From contig CAJUGL010000020.1 in NCBI GenBank assembly GCA_910586515.1, forward strand, positions 1-54,344: a DNA stretch of 54,344 nucleotides. The letters are read 5' to 3'. Positions within the stretch are counted from its first letter, which is position 1; each line of letters opens with the position of its first letter. The position numbers and the translations under genes were made by a program. The notes beneath the pieces were generated by a model, which worked only from the letters and a program-made list of their open reading frames with translations, searched no databases and had not been told where the DNA came from. This document shows positions 8,330 to 17,311 of the stretch, in pieces. Source of the DNA: an uncultured Acetatifactor sp. (GTDB lineage: Bacteria > Bacillota > Clostridia > Lachnospirales > Lachnospiraceae).

Positions 8330-10252
8330 ATGGCAAATACCAACAATTACGATGCTTCCAGTATCACGGTACTGGAAGGTCTGGAAGCCGTGCGGAAACG
8401 TCCGGGCATGTATATCGGAAGCGTTTCCACCAAGGGGCTGAACCACCTGATCTACGAGATCGTGGACAATTCCGTGGACGAACATCTGGCAGGATTCTGC
8501 GATCAGATCCGGGTCACTCTGGAGGCAGACGGATCGGCCACGGTCACGGACAACGGACGGGGGATTCCGGTGGGAATGCATGAAAAGGGCATCAGCGCGG
8601 AGCGTCTGGTGTTTACAACTCTTCATGCAGGCGGAAAATTTGACAATGCCGCATACAAGACCAGCGGAGGTCTTCACGGCGTGGGTTCTTCAGTAGTCAA
8701 TGCCCTTTCCACCAGATTGACCGTAACGGTCAAAACCGGTGGCTTTATTTATGAGGACAAATACGAAAGAGGCAATCCGGTGATTCCTCTGGAAGACGGA
8801 CTTCTGCCCGTGAAAGGAAGGACAAGGGAGACCGGAACCACCATCAATTTCCTGCCGGACGACACCATTTTCGACAAAACCCGGTTCAAGGAGGATGATG
8901 TAAAAAGCCGCCTTCATGAGACGGCTTACCTAAACCCCAACCTGACAATTATTTTCGAGGACAGGCGCAGAGAAGAGCCGGAGACAGTAACCTTCCATGA
9001 GCCGGACGGCATCACCGGATTCGTAAAAGACATAAACAAATCCCAGGAATCCGTCCATGAGGTCATCTACTTCAAGGGAGAGAGCGAGGGAATTTCGGTG
9101 GAGGTTGCCTTCCAATACATTAACGAATTTCACGAAAATGTCCTGGGCTTCTGCAACAATATCTATAATTCCGAGGGCGGAACCCATCTTACCGGCTTCA
9201 AGACCATGTTTACCAACGTGATCAACACCTACGCCAGGCAGACCGGTGTTTTGAAGGAAAAGGACGCCAACTTTACGGGAGCCGATGTGCGGAACGGCAT
9301 GACTGCAGTGGTGTCCATCAAGCATCCTGACCCACGGTTTGAGGGACAGACCAAAACAAAACTGGACAATCAGGACGCAGCCAAGGTGGTGTCCAAGATA
9401 ACGGGAGAGGAGATCGTCCGCTTCTTTGACAGGAACCTGGAAACCCTGAAAAATATCATAGGCTGCGCGGAGAAGGCGGCTAAAATCCGCAAGTCCGAGG
9501 AACGGGCCAGGACCAATATGCTGACCAGGCAGAAATTCTCCTTTGATTCCAACGGAAAACTGGCCAACTGTGAATCCAGGGACCCTGCCAAGTGCGAGAT
9601 CTTCATTGTGGAGGGAGATTCCGCCGGAGGCAGCGCCAAGATGGCCAGAAACCGCATGTTCCAGGCCATCCTTCCCATCCGGGGCAAGATTCTGAATGTG
9701 GAAAAGGCCAGCATCGACAAGGTGTTGGCCAATGCGGAGATCAAGACCATGATCAATGCTTTCGGATGCGGCTTTTCCGAGGGCTACGGCAATGATTTCG
9801 ACATCAAAAAGCTGCGCTACGACAAGATCATCATCATGGCGGATGCGGACGTGGACGGCGCCCACATCTCCACCTTGCTGCTGACCCTGTTTTACCGCTT
9901 TATGCCGGAGCTGATCTTCGAAGGCCATGTGTACATTGCCATGCCGCCCCTGTACAAAGCCATGCCCTCCAAGGGAGCGGAGCAGTATCTCTATGATGAT
10001 AAAGCGTTGGAAAAATATCGAAAAACCCACAAAACACCCTTTACCCTGCAGCGTTACAAGGGACTTGGCGAGATGGACGCGGAACAGCTCTGGGAGACCA
10101 CGCTGAATCCGGAGACCCGACGGATGAAACTGGTGGAGATCGAGGACGCCAGAATGGCCTCCGAGGTGACGGAACTGCTTATGGGCACGGAAGTCCCCCC
10201 CAGAAAGACCTTTATCTATAATCATGCGGTGGATGCGGAACTGGATGTGTAA
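8330..10252 (+). CDS. parE: Type IIA topoisomerase subunit B, ParE-like
   Basis: A 640-residue protein with the complete GHKL ATPase motifs (EIVDNSVDEHLAGF, TDNGRGIP, GGLHGVGSSVVNALS) and the Toprim domain (EGDSAGGSAKMARNR, MADADVDGAH, RYKGLGEMDAEQLWET). It is GyrB/ParE size. I prefer ParE because the gene is not in a dnaA-dnaN-recF-gyrB setting and the matching A subunit at 26019 lacks a recognisable GyrA box. It may still be annotated as gyrB by similarity. Unusually, the A subunit lies 15.8 kb away. It follows the DegV gene by 49 bases. Confidence 0.85.
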   Translation: MANTNNYDASSITVLEGLEAVRKRPGMYIGSVSTKGLNHLIYEIVDNSVDEHLAGFCDQIRVTLEADGSATVTDNGRGIPVGMHEKGISAERLVFTTLHAGGKFDNAAYKTSGGLHGVGSSVVNALSTRLTVTVKTGGFIYEDKYERGNPVIPLEDGLLPVKGRTRETGTTINFLPDDTIFDKTRFKEDDVKSRLHETAYLNPNLTIIFEDRRREEPETVTFHEPDGITGFVKDINKSQESVHEVIYFKGESEGISVEVAFQYINEFHENVLGFCNNIYNSEGGTHLTGFKTMFTNVINTYARQTGVLKEKDANFTGADVRNGMTAVVSIKHPDPRFEGQTKTKLDNQDAAKVVSKITGEEIVRFFDRNLETLKNIIGCAEKAAKIRKSEERARTNMLTRQKFSFDSNGKLANCESRDPAKCEIFIVEGDSAGGSAKMARNRMFQAILPIRGKILNVEKASIDKVLANAEIKTMINAFGCGFSEGYGNDFDIKKLRYDKIIIMADADVDGAHISTLLLTLFYRFMPELIFEGHVYIAMPPLYKAMPSKGAEQYLYDDKALEKYRKTHKTPFTLQRYKGLGEMDAEQLWETTLNPETRRMKLVEIEDARMASEVTELLMGTEVPPRKTFIYNHAVDAELDV

Positions 10253-10409
10253 GCTCTGAAGTTGAATCCCCTCTGCTTTTGGCTTATAGGCATCAAAAAG
10301 AATGCGCCTCTATGGGAAACGCGCTGAACAAAATTTCACGGGGAGGAGCCATACAGCTGATAAAAAACACGAACAACTGTAGGGTAGAGATATTTACGGG
10401 GAAAATAGA

Positions 10410-10892
10410 ATGAGGGCCCTTTATCGGATAAGTCAGATTCATGATATAGCAGAAAAGCAGGCAATTGCCAGAGCCATTCTGGAGACAATTCCCGAATGGT
10501 TCGGCATTCAGGAGGCCAGAGAAGAGTATATTCTCCAGGCTTCAACCCAGGTTACCTTCGGCGCATTTCATCATATGGGTGCCTGTGAAAAGCCTGTGGG
10601 TTTCCTCTGCCTGAAAGAGACGGGCAAGGATACCCTGGAGCTTTCCGTGATGGGCGTGCTGAAGGAATGCCACAGAAAGGGAATCGGAACGAAACTGTTT
10701 ACAGCGGCAAAAAATTTCGCCGTATCCAGGGGCTATTCCTTTCTGCAGGTGAAGACCGTGCAGATGGGAAGATATCCGGAATATGACGCAACCAATGCCT
10801 TTTATCTGAGCCTGGGTTTTCGGGAATTCGAGGTCTTTCCCACGCTGTGGGATGAACGGAATCCCTGCCAGGTTTATGTGATGAGTTTGTAA
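10410..10892 (+). CDS. GNAT family N-acetyltransferase
   Basis: A 160-residue protein with the acetyl-CoA binding motif VLKECHRKGIGTKLF (about residues 88-102, the R-x-x-G-x-G type loop), preceded by the strand LELSVMGV and followed by ATNAFYLSLGFREFE, the usual GNAT end. The substrate cannot be deduced. It starts at ATG 10410 behind GGGGAAAATAGA. It is the first gene of the accessory block that separates parE from parC. Confidence 0.9.
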   Translation: MRALYRISQIHDIAEKQAIARAILETIPEWFGIQEAREEYILQASTQVTFGAFHHMGACEKPVGFLCLKETGKDTLELSVMGVLKECHRKGIGTKLFTAAKNFAVSRGYSFLQVKTVQMGRYPEYDATNAFYLSLGFREFEVFPTLWDERNPCQVYVMSL

Positions 10893-10917
10893 TGAGACGA
10901 TTGGATGGATCAGCTGC

Positions 10918-10960
10918 CAGGCGGCTGTTTTCGAAAGAAGCCATAGAAAACAACCGCCTG
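10918..10960. repeat. Inverted repeat after the GNAT gene
   Basis: CAGGCGGCTGTTTTC and GAAAACAACCGCCTG form a near-perfect 15-bp stem with a 13-base loop. No T run follows on the plus strand. It lies between the convergent GNAT and AAA-ATPase genes and may act as a transcript end in both directions. Confidence 0.55.
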
Positions 10961-10993
10961 CAAATCAGTATCTGTAACATTTGAAAGTGTATT

Positions 10994-12712
10994 TCAGTTC
11001 CTCATCATTACCTTACATTTTTTTCTGTTGCACGAAATCCCATATTTCAGTATACGCTCCATTCCATCCTGCCGAAGCTGCGCCTCATAGTCCATTCTGT
11101 CTATCTGGTCCAGGGCTTCCAGACATCCCTTATCCAGATCTCCGCTGTCCTGGTATTTTACTTCAATGACTATGCCGGTTTCATCCTCATCGATCTCTAT
11201 GAGGATATCGCTGAAACCATTTCCGGACTCCGCATTGGAGCGCATGTACCAGTCCTCCCGATATCCCAATAGTCCTAAGAGAATGCCGTGATAGAAATTT
11301 TCTTTTTTATTTTTCCGGACGCTGGTGTCTCGGATGCTGATGGTTTTAGCCAGGTAGGCATTAAACTGTGTTTCCACAGCTTCCGCATTCCCTTCGAAAA
11401 ATGCCCTGCAGAAAGCGTCCAGTTTCGACGTATCCTTTCGGGACTGCGTCTGGAACCATTCCATAATCTGATCAACGAAGATTTTTCGGATTTCCTGGCT
11501 AGGGATTGTCAACAGGAATGTATCTCCCGGCAGCTGCTTTCTTTCATCCACCGTACCGCCCTGGGTCAGGTAACCGGTCATGAAAAGAACGCTCCACAGG
11601 TTATCAATATTGCTGTACAGGTCACGGTATGTCAGTTCCAGGTTTATCTTTTTTGCGACGCTTTCACCCTTGATCAGCTGTTCCAACTCTCGTTTTGTTC
11701 CAGGTTTTGCCATTTTTATGAAGTTTAGGATGATATCGTTGTCGCTGGTATTCAGCCAAAATGTTTTCGGCGGCGCGTCCGGCTCCGAAAGCAGCAGATC
11801 GACATAATTTATAACATCCCATGGACAGTATACATCTGACATTCCGAAGCGGTAGCCGTCGTACCATTCTTTGACAATATCGAACTTGTCTTTCAAACCA
11901 TAATAACTTAACATTTCTTTGACTTCGCTGTCAGAAAAACCAAAATAGTCTTCAAATCGAATATTCACGATAGAAAAAACTTTTATATTGTTTAATCCGG
12001 TAAAAACGCTCTCTTTTGCAATTTTCAGGCAACCCGTCAGCACGGCAAACTGGAGGAAATCATTGCTTTTCAAAGCCTGACTGAACAGATTACTGATCAA
12101 ATGAATCATTTCGTCGTAGTAGCCGAATTGCTGTGCTTTATCAAGGGGAACATCATATTCATCAATCAAAAGGATTACCTTTTGACCAAAATGCCTGTAT
12201 AAAAGCCGGCATAACATGAGCAGGCTTCCGGTGAAGGTTTCATCGTTCATGGAAAAATACATTTCTTCCTGCCCTTCCCAGGACAAAAGACGCTGGTATT
12301 GAATTTTTTCATCTTCCATAAGTTGTCCGCTTTCTTTCAGGAAGGAAAAACGCATTGCTTCATTCCGAATAACGGAACATAGCAGCCCCCGGGCCGTCTC
12401 ATAATTTCCGGCGCCTGCATCCTTCAGGCTTATGGAAATGACAGGGAATTTTCCCATATACTGCTGACAAAGCTCCGTTTCTTTTGCAATCTCCAGTCCC
12501 TCAAACAGTTTGCTGTCGCAGCCATAACCAAAGAAGTATTTTAACATACTCATATTCAGGGACTTTCCGAATCTGCGGGGACGGCTGAAAAGATTTACTT
12601 TTCCCCAATGATTCAGCAGATCCCTGATAAAGCAGGTTTTATCCACATAGTAGAATCCTTCTGTGCGAATTTCTTCAAAATTCTCAATGCCAATAGGCAG
12701 TTTATCTTTCAC
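10994..12712 (-). CDS. AAA-ATPase-like / PD-(D/E)XK nuclease-fold protein (copy 1)
   Basis: About 572 residues. The N-terminus is the AAA-ATPase-like domain: LPIGIENFEEIRTEGFYYVD, the P-loop variant RPRRFGKSLNMSML, and Walker B ILLIDEYDVPLDKA. The C-terminus is a PD-(D/E)XK nuclease fold (former DUF1703) with FSDILIEI and IVIEVKY supplying the D, E and K. These proteins are common in gut anaerobes and their role is unknown. I chose GTG 12712 because AGGAG lies eight bases upstream; ATG 12718 is only about two bases from it. A homologue lies at 24005 on the other strand. Confidence 0.88.
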   Translation of the reverse strand: MKDKLPIGIENFEEIRTEGFYYVDKTCFIRDLLNHWGKVNLFSRPRRFGKSLNMSMLKYFFGYGCDSKLFEGLEIAKETELCQQYMGKFPVISISLKDAGAGNYETARGLLCSVIRNEAMRFSFLKESGQLMEDEKIQYQRLLSWEGQEEMYFSMNDETFTGSLLMLCRLLYRHFGQKVILLIDEYDVPLDKAQQFGYYDEMIHLISNLFSQALKSNDFLQFAVLTGCLKIAKESVFTGLNNIKVFSIVNIRFEDYFGFSDSEVKEMLSYYGLKDKFDIVKEWYDGYRFGMSDVYCPWDVINYVDLLLSEPDAPPKTFWLNTSDNDIILNFIKMAKPGTKRELEQLIKGESVAKKINLELTYRDLYSNIDNLWSVLFMTGYLTQGGTVDERKQLPGDTFLLTIPSQEIRKIFVDQIMEWFQTQSRKDTSKLDAFCRAFFEGNAEAVETQFNAYLAKTISIRDTSVRKNKKENFYHGILLGLLGYREDWYMRSNAESGNGFSDILIEIDEDETGIVIEVKYQDSGDLDKGCLEALDQIDRMDYEAQLRQDGMERILKYGISCNRKKCKVMMRN

Positions 12713-12791
12713 GGGCATGTCTCCTTTCTTTTTGGTGTCTGCGGTATGCATAGAGTTTTACGAATTTGTTGAAAAATCCAATGTTGTATCC

Positions 12792-12820
12792 ATTATAAAA
12801 TAATTGTTCGTTGTTTACAA
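12792..12820 (-). promoter_or_regulatory. Promoter of AAA-ATPase copy 1
   Basis: On the minus strand TTGTAA, 17 bases, TATAAT. It lies about 80 bases upstream of the start in an AT-rich intergenic stretch. The remaining part of 12713-13046 holds only weak short frames. Confidence 0.6.
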
Positions 12821-13046
12821 TGTAAATTTGTAACCTCAGTTTACAACTGATGTTTTGCCGAATTCTATATATTTTTCATACGCTTCCTTTGGATGTAATT
12901 CCTCTGGTTGTATCCGGGCCGGAAAATATCAACCTCCGCTTTCTTGCAGGCCTTTTGTTACACCGGTATAATGAAGAAAGAATGAGGCACAGGAGTGAAG
13001 CATTCGTTTTGCTCCAGATGACGCCTGCGGAAATGGAGGATACAGC

Positions 13047-13358
13047 ATGATAGATCGTGAACAAATCGGAATCAGAATAGCGGCTCTGCGGAAAAAGGCC
13101 GGATGGTCACAGCAGACTCTGGCGGAAAAACTGGGGGTCAGCCCTCAGGCAGTGAGCAAATGGGAAAGCGGCAAAAATCTGCCGGACATCGATGTATTTC
13201 GGGAACTGGCCTGGCTTTTTCACATGACCATGGACAGCATTGTGGAGGGCGATCTGCTCTTTACCCAGAAAAGCGGACAGAAGGCGCTGCCTCCCAATGT
13301 GGAGGCCCTGTTTCCCGATGAGGAGAGACGCAGGCTCCTGCAAAGCTTCCTGCCATGA
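13047..13358 (+). CDS. XRE-family transcriptional regulator
   Basis: A 103-residue protein with an N-terminal helix-turn-helix: IGIRIAALRKKAGWSQQTLA, then KLGVSPQAVSKWESGKNLPD, about residues 6-45. A short helical tail (FRELAWLFHMTMDSIVEGD) is usual in small Cro/CI-like regulators. GGAGG precedes ATG 13047. The protein is short compared with similar regulators. Just past the stop another frame continues with an acidic/aromatic stretch (DDVFPFTNEVMQWMGEY), so a frameshifted or shortened C-terminus is possible. Its target is unknown; the MATE gene downstream is a candidate. Confidence 0.82.
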   Translation: MIDREQIGIRIAALRKKAGWSQQTLAEKLGVSPQAVSKWESGKNLPDIDVFRELAWLFHMTMDSIVEGDLLFTQKSGQKALPPNVEALFPDEERRRLLQSFLP

Positions 13359-13507
13359 GGACGATGTATTTCCCTTTACCAATGAAGTCATGCAATGGAT
13401 GGGAGAGTATCTTTGCATTTCCGGGAAGTGAAGCACCTTTTCCTCTATCTGTTCTCTGATAAAGTCAATTCGGTCTACCGAAAGCCTCATAACTTCCTTC
13501 CGTGTGT

Positions 13508-13539
13508 GGGAGGCATATCCTGCAAGGGGTATGCCTCCC
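13508..13539. repeat. Inverted repeat in the XRE-MATE intergenic region
   Basis: GGGAGGCATA and TATGCCTCCC form a perfect 10-bp stem with a 12-base loop. No T tract follows. It lies upstream of the MATE promoter and could be a terminator stem or an operator. The rest of 13359-13675 holds no convincing gene. Confidence 0.5.
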
Positions 13540-13570
13540 TGATCGAACAAAAATAGGAGAAAGTACGCCC

Positions 13571-13599
13571 TTGTACAGGTAAAACTCACATGATACAAT
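13571..13599 (+). promoter_or_regulatory. Promoter of the MATE-type transporter gene
   Basis: TTGTAC, a 17-base spacer, TACAAT, about 77 bases ahead of the start at 13676. Assigned by pattern and position. Confidence 0.6.
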
Positions 13600-13675
13600 G
13601 GTTTTATACCTTTGTTTCCGGGATTTACAACAGAAAGATAAACGGATATGAGGAAAGATACCAGAGGAGGAACAT

Positions 13676-14968
13676 ATGGAGAAGAATAAATCCAACGGCC
13701 GGTTCCCGGTAAATCTGTTCTGCAGCCTGCTCTTGCTTGGTTTTGTTCCGTTTTTGTATACGCTTGTGCGGACAAATCTTATCGCCGACAGCCCTTCAAC
13801 GGACGGTTTGGGCATTGCGGGCCATATTGAGTGGTTTGACCTGATTAATGAGACGATACAGGCTTTTTTGATTGTACCTCTGTATGCATTGCTGAAACAG
13901 TGTACAAAATCCAGGGACAGATTGAAAGAACGGATTTTTCACACATTTTTAATTGTAAATGTGATTTATATCCTGTTCTCTCTGTTCATTTTTCTATACT
14001 GCAGTAAAATCGTATCCGCAATGACGTCTGTTCAGATTGGGGAAGTAACTGGATACCTTAAACTGGAAACCATCGGGTTCATCATCGGGAATGTGGTCAG
14101 TTTTGTAAATGTATTGTTCGTAGTTCTGGAAAAGCCATTTTACATTTACACGATGGTTCTTTTGAAGACCCTGTTCACAGTCATCGGGGATTTGTTCTTC
14201 ATTCCTCAGTCCGGTGTGAACGGTGCGGCCTATTCCAACATCGCGGTAAATACTGTATGTGTCATACTATGTCTGATTGCCGTGTACAGGGAAAATCTGA
14301 TTGCAGTCTCCTTTCGGTTGGAAAGGCCGTTTTTAAAACAGTACGGAACTATCGGACTGTTCAGCGGCGCCCAGATATTACTGGATAATCTCATCTATGC
14401 TGCCATCGTCTGTAAAATGGTGAATCAGGTGGAGGCGCAGGGAAATTATTGGGTGGCGAATAATATTATATGGGGATTGCTGCTGATTCCCATATCCGCA
14501 CTTGCAGAAATCATCAAAAAGGAATCCCGGAACAAAGTGACTTTGAAAGATACAAAACAATACAATATTATCATAATTACCGTATTTCTCCTCTGGCTGT
14601 GCTTTATCCCGCTGCTGAATCCATTTCTGAAACATGTGATGGGAATTGCGAATTATGAGGAAATCAAGCAGATACTGGTACTGTTGATCCCTTTTTATTT
14701 TGCATACAGCTACACCGTATTATTTGACAATATACTGATTGGAAACGGGAAAACACAGTATTGCTTTATCACATCAGGAATTGTGAATCTGATCTATTAT
14801 CCAATCGTATACGGATTGATGTTAAAAAGTGTATTTGTCCCGGATATGAAATTTGTCTGTATGATGTTCGGCTTTGGCATGATAGTGCATCTGGGCTGCA
14901 GTATTCTCTGTTTCATGATCTATAGCAGACGTAGGAAAACAGGTAAGGATAAATCAGGCGGACTGTAA
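13676..14968 (+). CDS. MATE/polysaccharide-flippase superfamily transporter
   Basis: A 430-residue integral membrane protein with about 12 hydrophobic helices (LFCSLLLLGFVPFLYTLV, AFLIVPLYALL, FLIVNVIYILFSLFIFLY and so on) and a basic C-terminal tail (YSRRRKTGKDK). The pattern IEWFDLINETIQAFLIVPLY, followed later by GVNGAAYSNIAVNTV, matches MATE-type cation/drug antiporters; the latter is the family's G-x-x-GAA-x-(A/S) element. The substrate is unknown. AGGAGG precedes ATG 13676. The gene has its own promoter and stands alone. The neighbouring XRE gene may control it. Confidence 0.8.
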   Translation: MEKNKSNGRFPVNLFCSLLLLGFVPFLYTLVRTNLIADSPSTDGLGIAGHIEWFDLINETIQAFLIVPLYALLKQCTKSRDRLKERIFHTFLIVNVIYILFSLFIFLYCSKIVSAMTSVQIGEVTGYLKLETIGFIIGNVVSFVNVLFVVLEKPFYIYTMVLLKTLFTVIGDLFFIPQSGVNGAAYSNIAVNTVCVILCLIAVYRENLIAVSFRLERPFLKQYGTIGLFSGAQILLDNLIYAAIVCKMVNQVEAQGNYWVANNIIWGLLLIPISALAEIIKKESRNKVTLKDTKQYNIIIITVFLLWLCFIPLLNPFLKHVMGIANYEEIKQILVLLIPFYFAYSYTVLFDNILIGNGKTQYCFITSGIVNLIYYPIVYGLMLKSVFVPDMKFVCMMFGFGMIVHLGCSILCFMIYSRRRKTGKDKSGGL

Positions 14969-15115
14969 TCATTTTGTCAATCCCTCTGAATGAAAGTTGA
15001 CATAATCTAAATTTTGATATGAATATGACGGATTCACTGTTTTTTCGCCTGTAAATTCATTTTCCAGGACAAAATACATCGTAAATTATTCCGGTTAAAT
15101 CATAAAATGTCCATC

Positions 15116-15145
15116 TTGACAAATCAGGCGGTTCCTGATTATAAT
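15116..15145 (+). promoter_or_regulatory. Strong promoter and long leader of the glycoside hydrolase operon
   Basis: Consensus TTGACA (15116-15121), an 18-base spacer and consensus TATAAT (15140-15145). The start codon is at 15427, so the transcript would have an untranslated leader of about 275 bases. The leader has a Shine-Dalgarno sequence at its end but no riboswitch that I recognise. The rest of 14969-15426 has no convincing gene; the 107-codon frame from 15107 begins inside this promoter. Confidence 0.75.
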
Positions 15146-15426
15146 ACAGATACATTAGTTAAGGCAATTTTAACAAAAATTCACAGGTTAAGAATACCGA
15201 AAGCAACGGAAATGCAGCCGCTCAGGAAAGGCATACGTCACGGAACAGTCCATAGAAGCACTTTAAAACAAAACAGCAGAAAAGATTTCCCAGACAGTCT
15301 GCTGTCCATGTATTGTTCCGGATGTCATGCGCTGACTGGGCGGTTTTGTCCGTATCGGGTGATTTTGCTGCCGATACATAAACTATACACGGCAATTTGG
15401 ATTGCCAAGAAGCGAGGAGGATTTTT

Positions 15427-17292
15427 ATGAGAAACGAACACAATGTAACCTTAAGCCGGGAGGGAGCCCCAGGAGGCGCTGTCATATTTACGGCTTACGG
15501 GAAAACCTGGCGGTTTGACGAGACTTACAGGCCCTGCATCAGGCTCTGCAGCGGGGAGGAAATTCCCTTTGACAGCGCAGGCAGCATCAGACGGACCCCT
15601 CTGAAAACAGGACTGGGAACAGGAGAGAGCGTCTCCTACAGCGGGTTTGCAGGCTATGAGAAACTGTCCTTTGAAACCCGCATTCTGGTGAATGATACCA
15701 CAGGCTTTGTGGACTGCACCTTTGTTCCCACAGATATGACAGAACTGTCGCAAAATGCGGCAGGCCGTTCTCACGTGAAGGAAGTGTGTTGGCCGGCGCC
15801 TCTTACTGCTGACGAAACCGGTTCCTATGCAGTGCTGAATACCATGCAGGGACAGCTTCTGCCAACGGACTGGCCTCAGGCAGTGGGAGAGAAGCTTCCC
15901 TTTGAAGGGCAGATGGGTTCCGAATCCGCTTACATGCCCTGGTGGGGAGAGATTACACCCCGGGGAGGCTATCTGTGTTATGTGAGACAGAGCTGGGACA
16001 GCGCCTATACCATTCATCATCCTGCGGGAGGGCCTACCCGGGTATTCCTGCGTCATCTGCCTTCCATGGGGGCAATGGGGTATGCGCGCACAGCCACTTA
16101 CTGCTTTGTTCCCGAAGGCAGCAATTATGTGACGCTCTGCAAGCTGTACCGGGAAATCGCGGACGAAGAGGGCCGTCCCAGAACCTTAAGAGAAAAGGCC
16201 GCCCAAAATCCCAATGTGGAAAAGCTCATCGGCTGCTGCGTCATGCATGTGGAGGGCAAGACCCATGTGACGGAGGGGTCCGCCTACTATAATAAAGAAA
16301 ACCCGGAGAAAAACGACAGACTGGTACCGTTCTCTCACTGGACTCAGCGGGTGAAGCAGCTGAAGGACATGGGGGTGGATCAGCTGTATCTGCACCTGGA
16401 CGGCTGGGGCCAGCCCGGATATGACAATCAGCATCCGGATTATCTGCCGCCCTGTAAGGAGGCCGGCGGATGGGAGGGCTTAAAGGAGCTTTCGGATACC
16501 ATGCAGGAACTGGGATACATGTTCGGCGTGCATGACCAGTACCGGGACTACTATCTGGATGCCCCCACCTATGACGCGGACAATGCGGCCATGAGTGCGG
16601 ACGGCACCCTCTTTTCCCTGGCGCGCTGGGCAGGAGGCCCCCAGAATTATCTCTGCGCATCCCAGGCCCTGGATTATGTACGGCGGAACTTTGAACAGCT
16701 CTTTGCCCACGGAATCCATCTGGAAGGCACCTATCTGGACGTATTCACCTGCAACGAACTGGATGAATGCATCAATCCCCGCCATCCCATGACCCGTCGG
16801 GAATGTATTGATGCCAGAAATCAGTGCTTCCATTATCTGACCGCCCACGGGGTAGCGCCTTCCTCCGAAGAGGTAAATGACTGGGCCGTGGGCGCACAGG
16901 TATTCTGCCACTGGGCGCCCTACATAAGCGGGTGTGCCATTCCCGTGCCTCTCTACAACCTGGTTTACCACGACTGTGTCATCATTCCCTGGATGATGCC
17001 CGCAGGAACCTGGGGTATTCCGGAGGGAACCACCGGTTTCCTGCATGCTCTGTTAAACGGCGGCATGGGTTATATGGGTGAGTATCTGGAAGGTCAGGAA
17101 CTGCAGGAGAATATCCGCCAGTGGAAGGTGATCCGGGAACTTCAGACACATGTAGCCATGGAAAAAATGGTAAACCATGAATTTTTAAACGATGACCGGA
17201 GCCTGCAGCGCAGCACCTTTTCCGACGGAACCCGGGTAACCGTTGACTTCACGGAAAATACCTATGAGATTGTGTATCCCCAGGCGCAATAA
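15427..17292 (+). CDS. Putative glycoside hydrolase (DUF5696 / GH101-GH129-like)
   Basis: A 621-residue protein without a signal peptide, so probably cytoplasmic. ATG 15427 lies six bases behind AGGAGG. An N-terminal beta-sandwich (to about residue 250) is followed by a TIM-barrel-like region: GVDQLYLHLDGWGQPGYDNQ, GYMFGVHDQYRDYY, LEGTYLDVF and APSSEEVNDW. The Asp in TYLDVF and a Glu in SSEEVNDW are candidate catalytic acids. This layout resembles DUF5696 and the endo-alpha-N-acetylgalactosaminidase clan (GH101/GH129), which act on mucin-type O-glycans. The family call is by pattern only; a related unnamed family is possible. The gene heads an operon with the DUF5107 gene. Confidence 0.62.
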   Translation: MRNEHNVTLSREGAPGGAVIFTAYGKTWRFDETYRPCIRLCSGEEIPFDSAGSIRRTPLKTGLGTGESVSYSGFAGYEKLSFETRILVNDTTGFVDCTFVPTDMTELSQNAAGRSHVKEVCWPAPLTADETGSYAVLNTMQGQLLPTDWPQAVGEKLPFEGQMGSESAYMPWWGEITPRGGYLCYVRQSWDSAYTIHHPAGGPTRVFLRHLPSMGAMGYARTATYCFVPEGSNYVTLCKLYREIADEEGRPRTLREKAAQNPNVEKLIGCCVMHVEGKTHVTEGSAYYNKENPEKNDRLVPFSHWTQRVKQLKDMGVDQLYLHLDGWGQPGYDNQHPDYLPPCKEAGGWEGLKELSDTMQELGYMFGVHDQYRDYYLDAPTYDADNAAMSADGTLFSLARWAGGPQNYLCASQALDYVRRNFEQLFAHGIHLEGTYLDVFTCNELDECINPRHPMTRRECIDARNQCFHYLTAHGVAPSSEEVNDWAVGAQVFCHWAPYISGCAIPVPLYNLVYHDCVIIPWMMPAGTWGIPEGTTGFLHALLNGGMGYMGEYLEGQELQENIRQWKVIRELQTHVAMEKMVNHEFLNDDRSLQRSTFSDGTRVTVDFTENTYEIVYPQAQ

Positions 17293-17311
17293 CGCAAAAG
17301 AAGGAGAGAAT

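Noticed and set aside
8930..10225. 431-codon open frame on the minus strand
   Set aside because: Antisense to parE, His/Gly-rich composition typical of a shadow frame.
12850..13050. 66-codon frame ahead of the XRE gene
   Set aside because: No ribosome binding site and no protein-like pattern; only the stop/start overlap with the XRE gene speaks for it.
15107..15430. 107-codon frame in the leader of the glycoside hydrolase operon
   Set aside because: It begins inside the consensus promoter at 15116-15145, has no ribosome binding site and has a composition unlike the neighbouring proteins.
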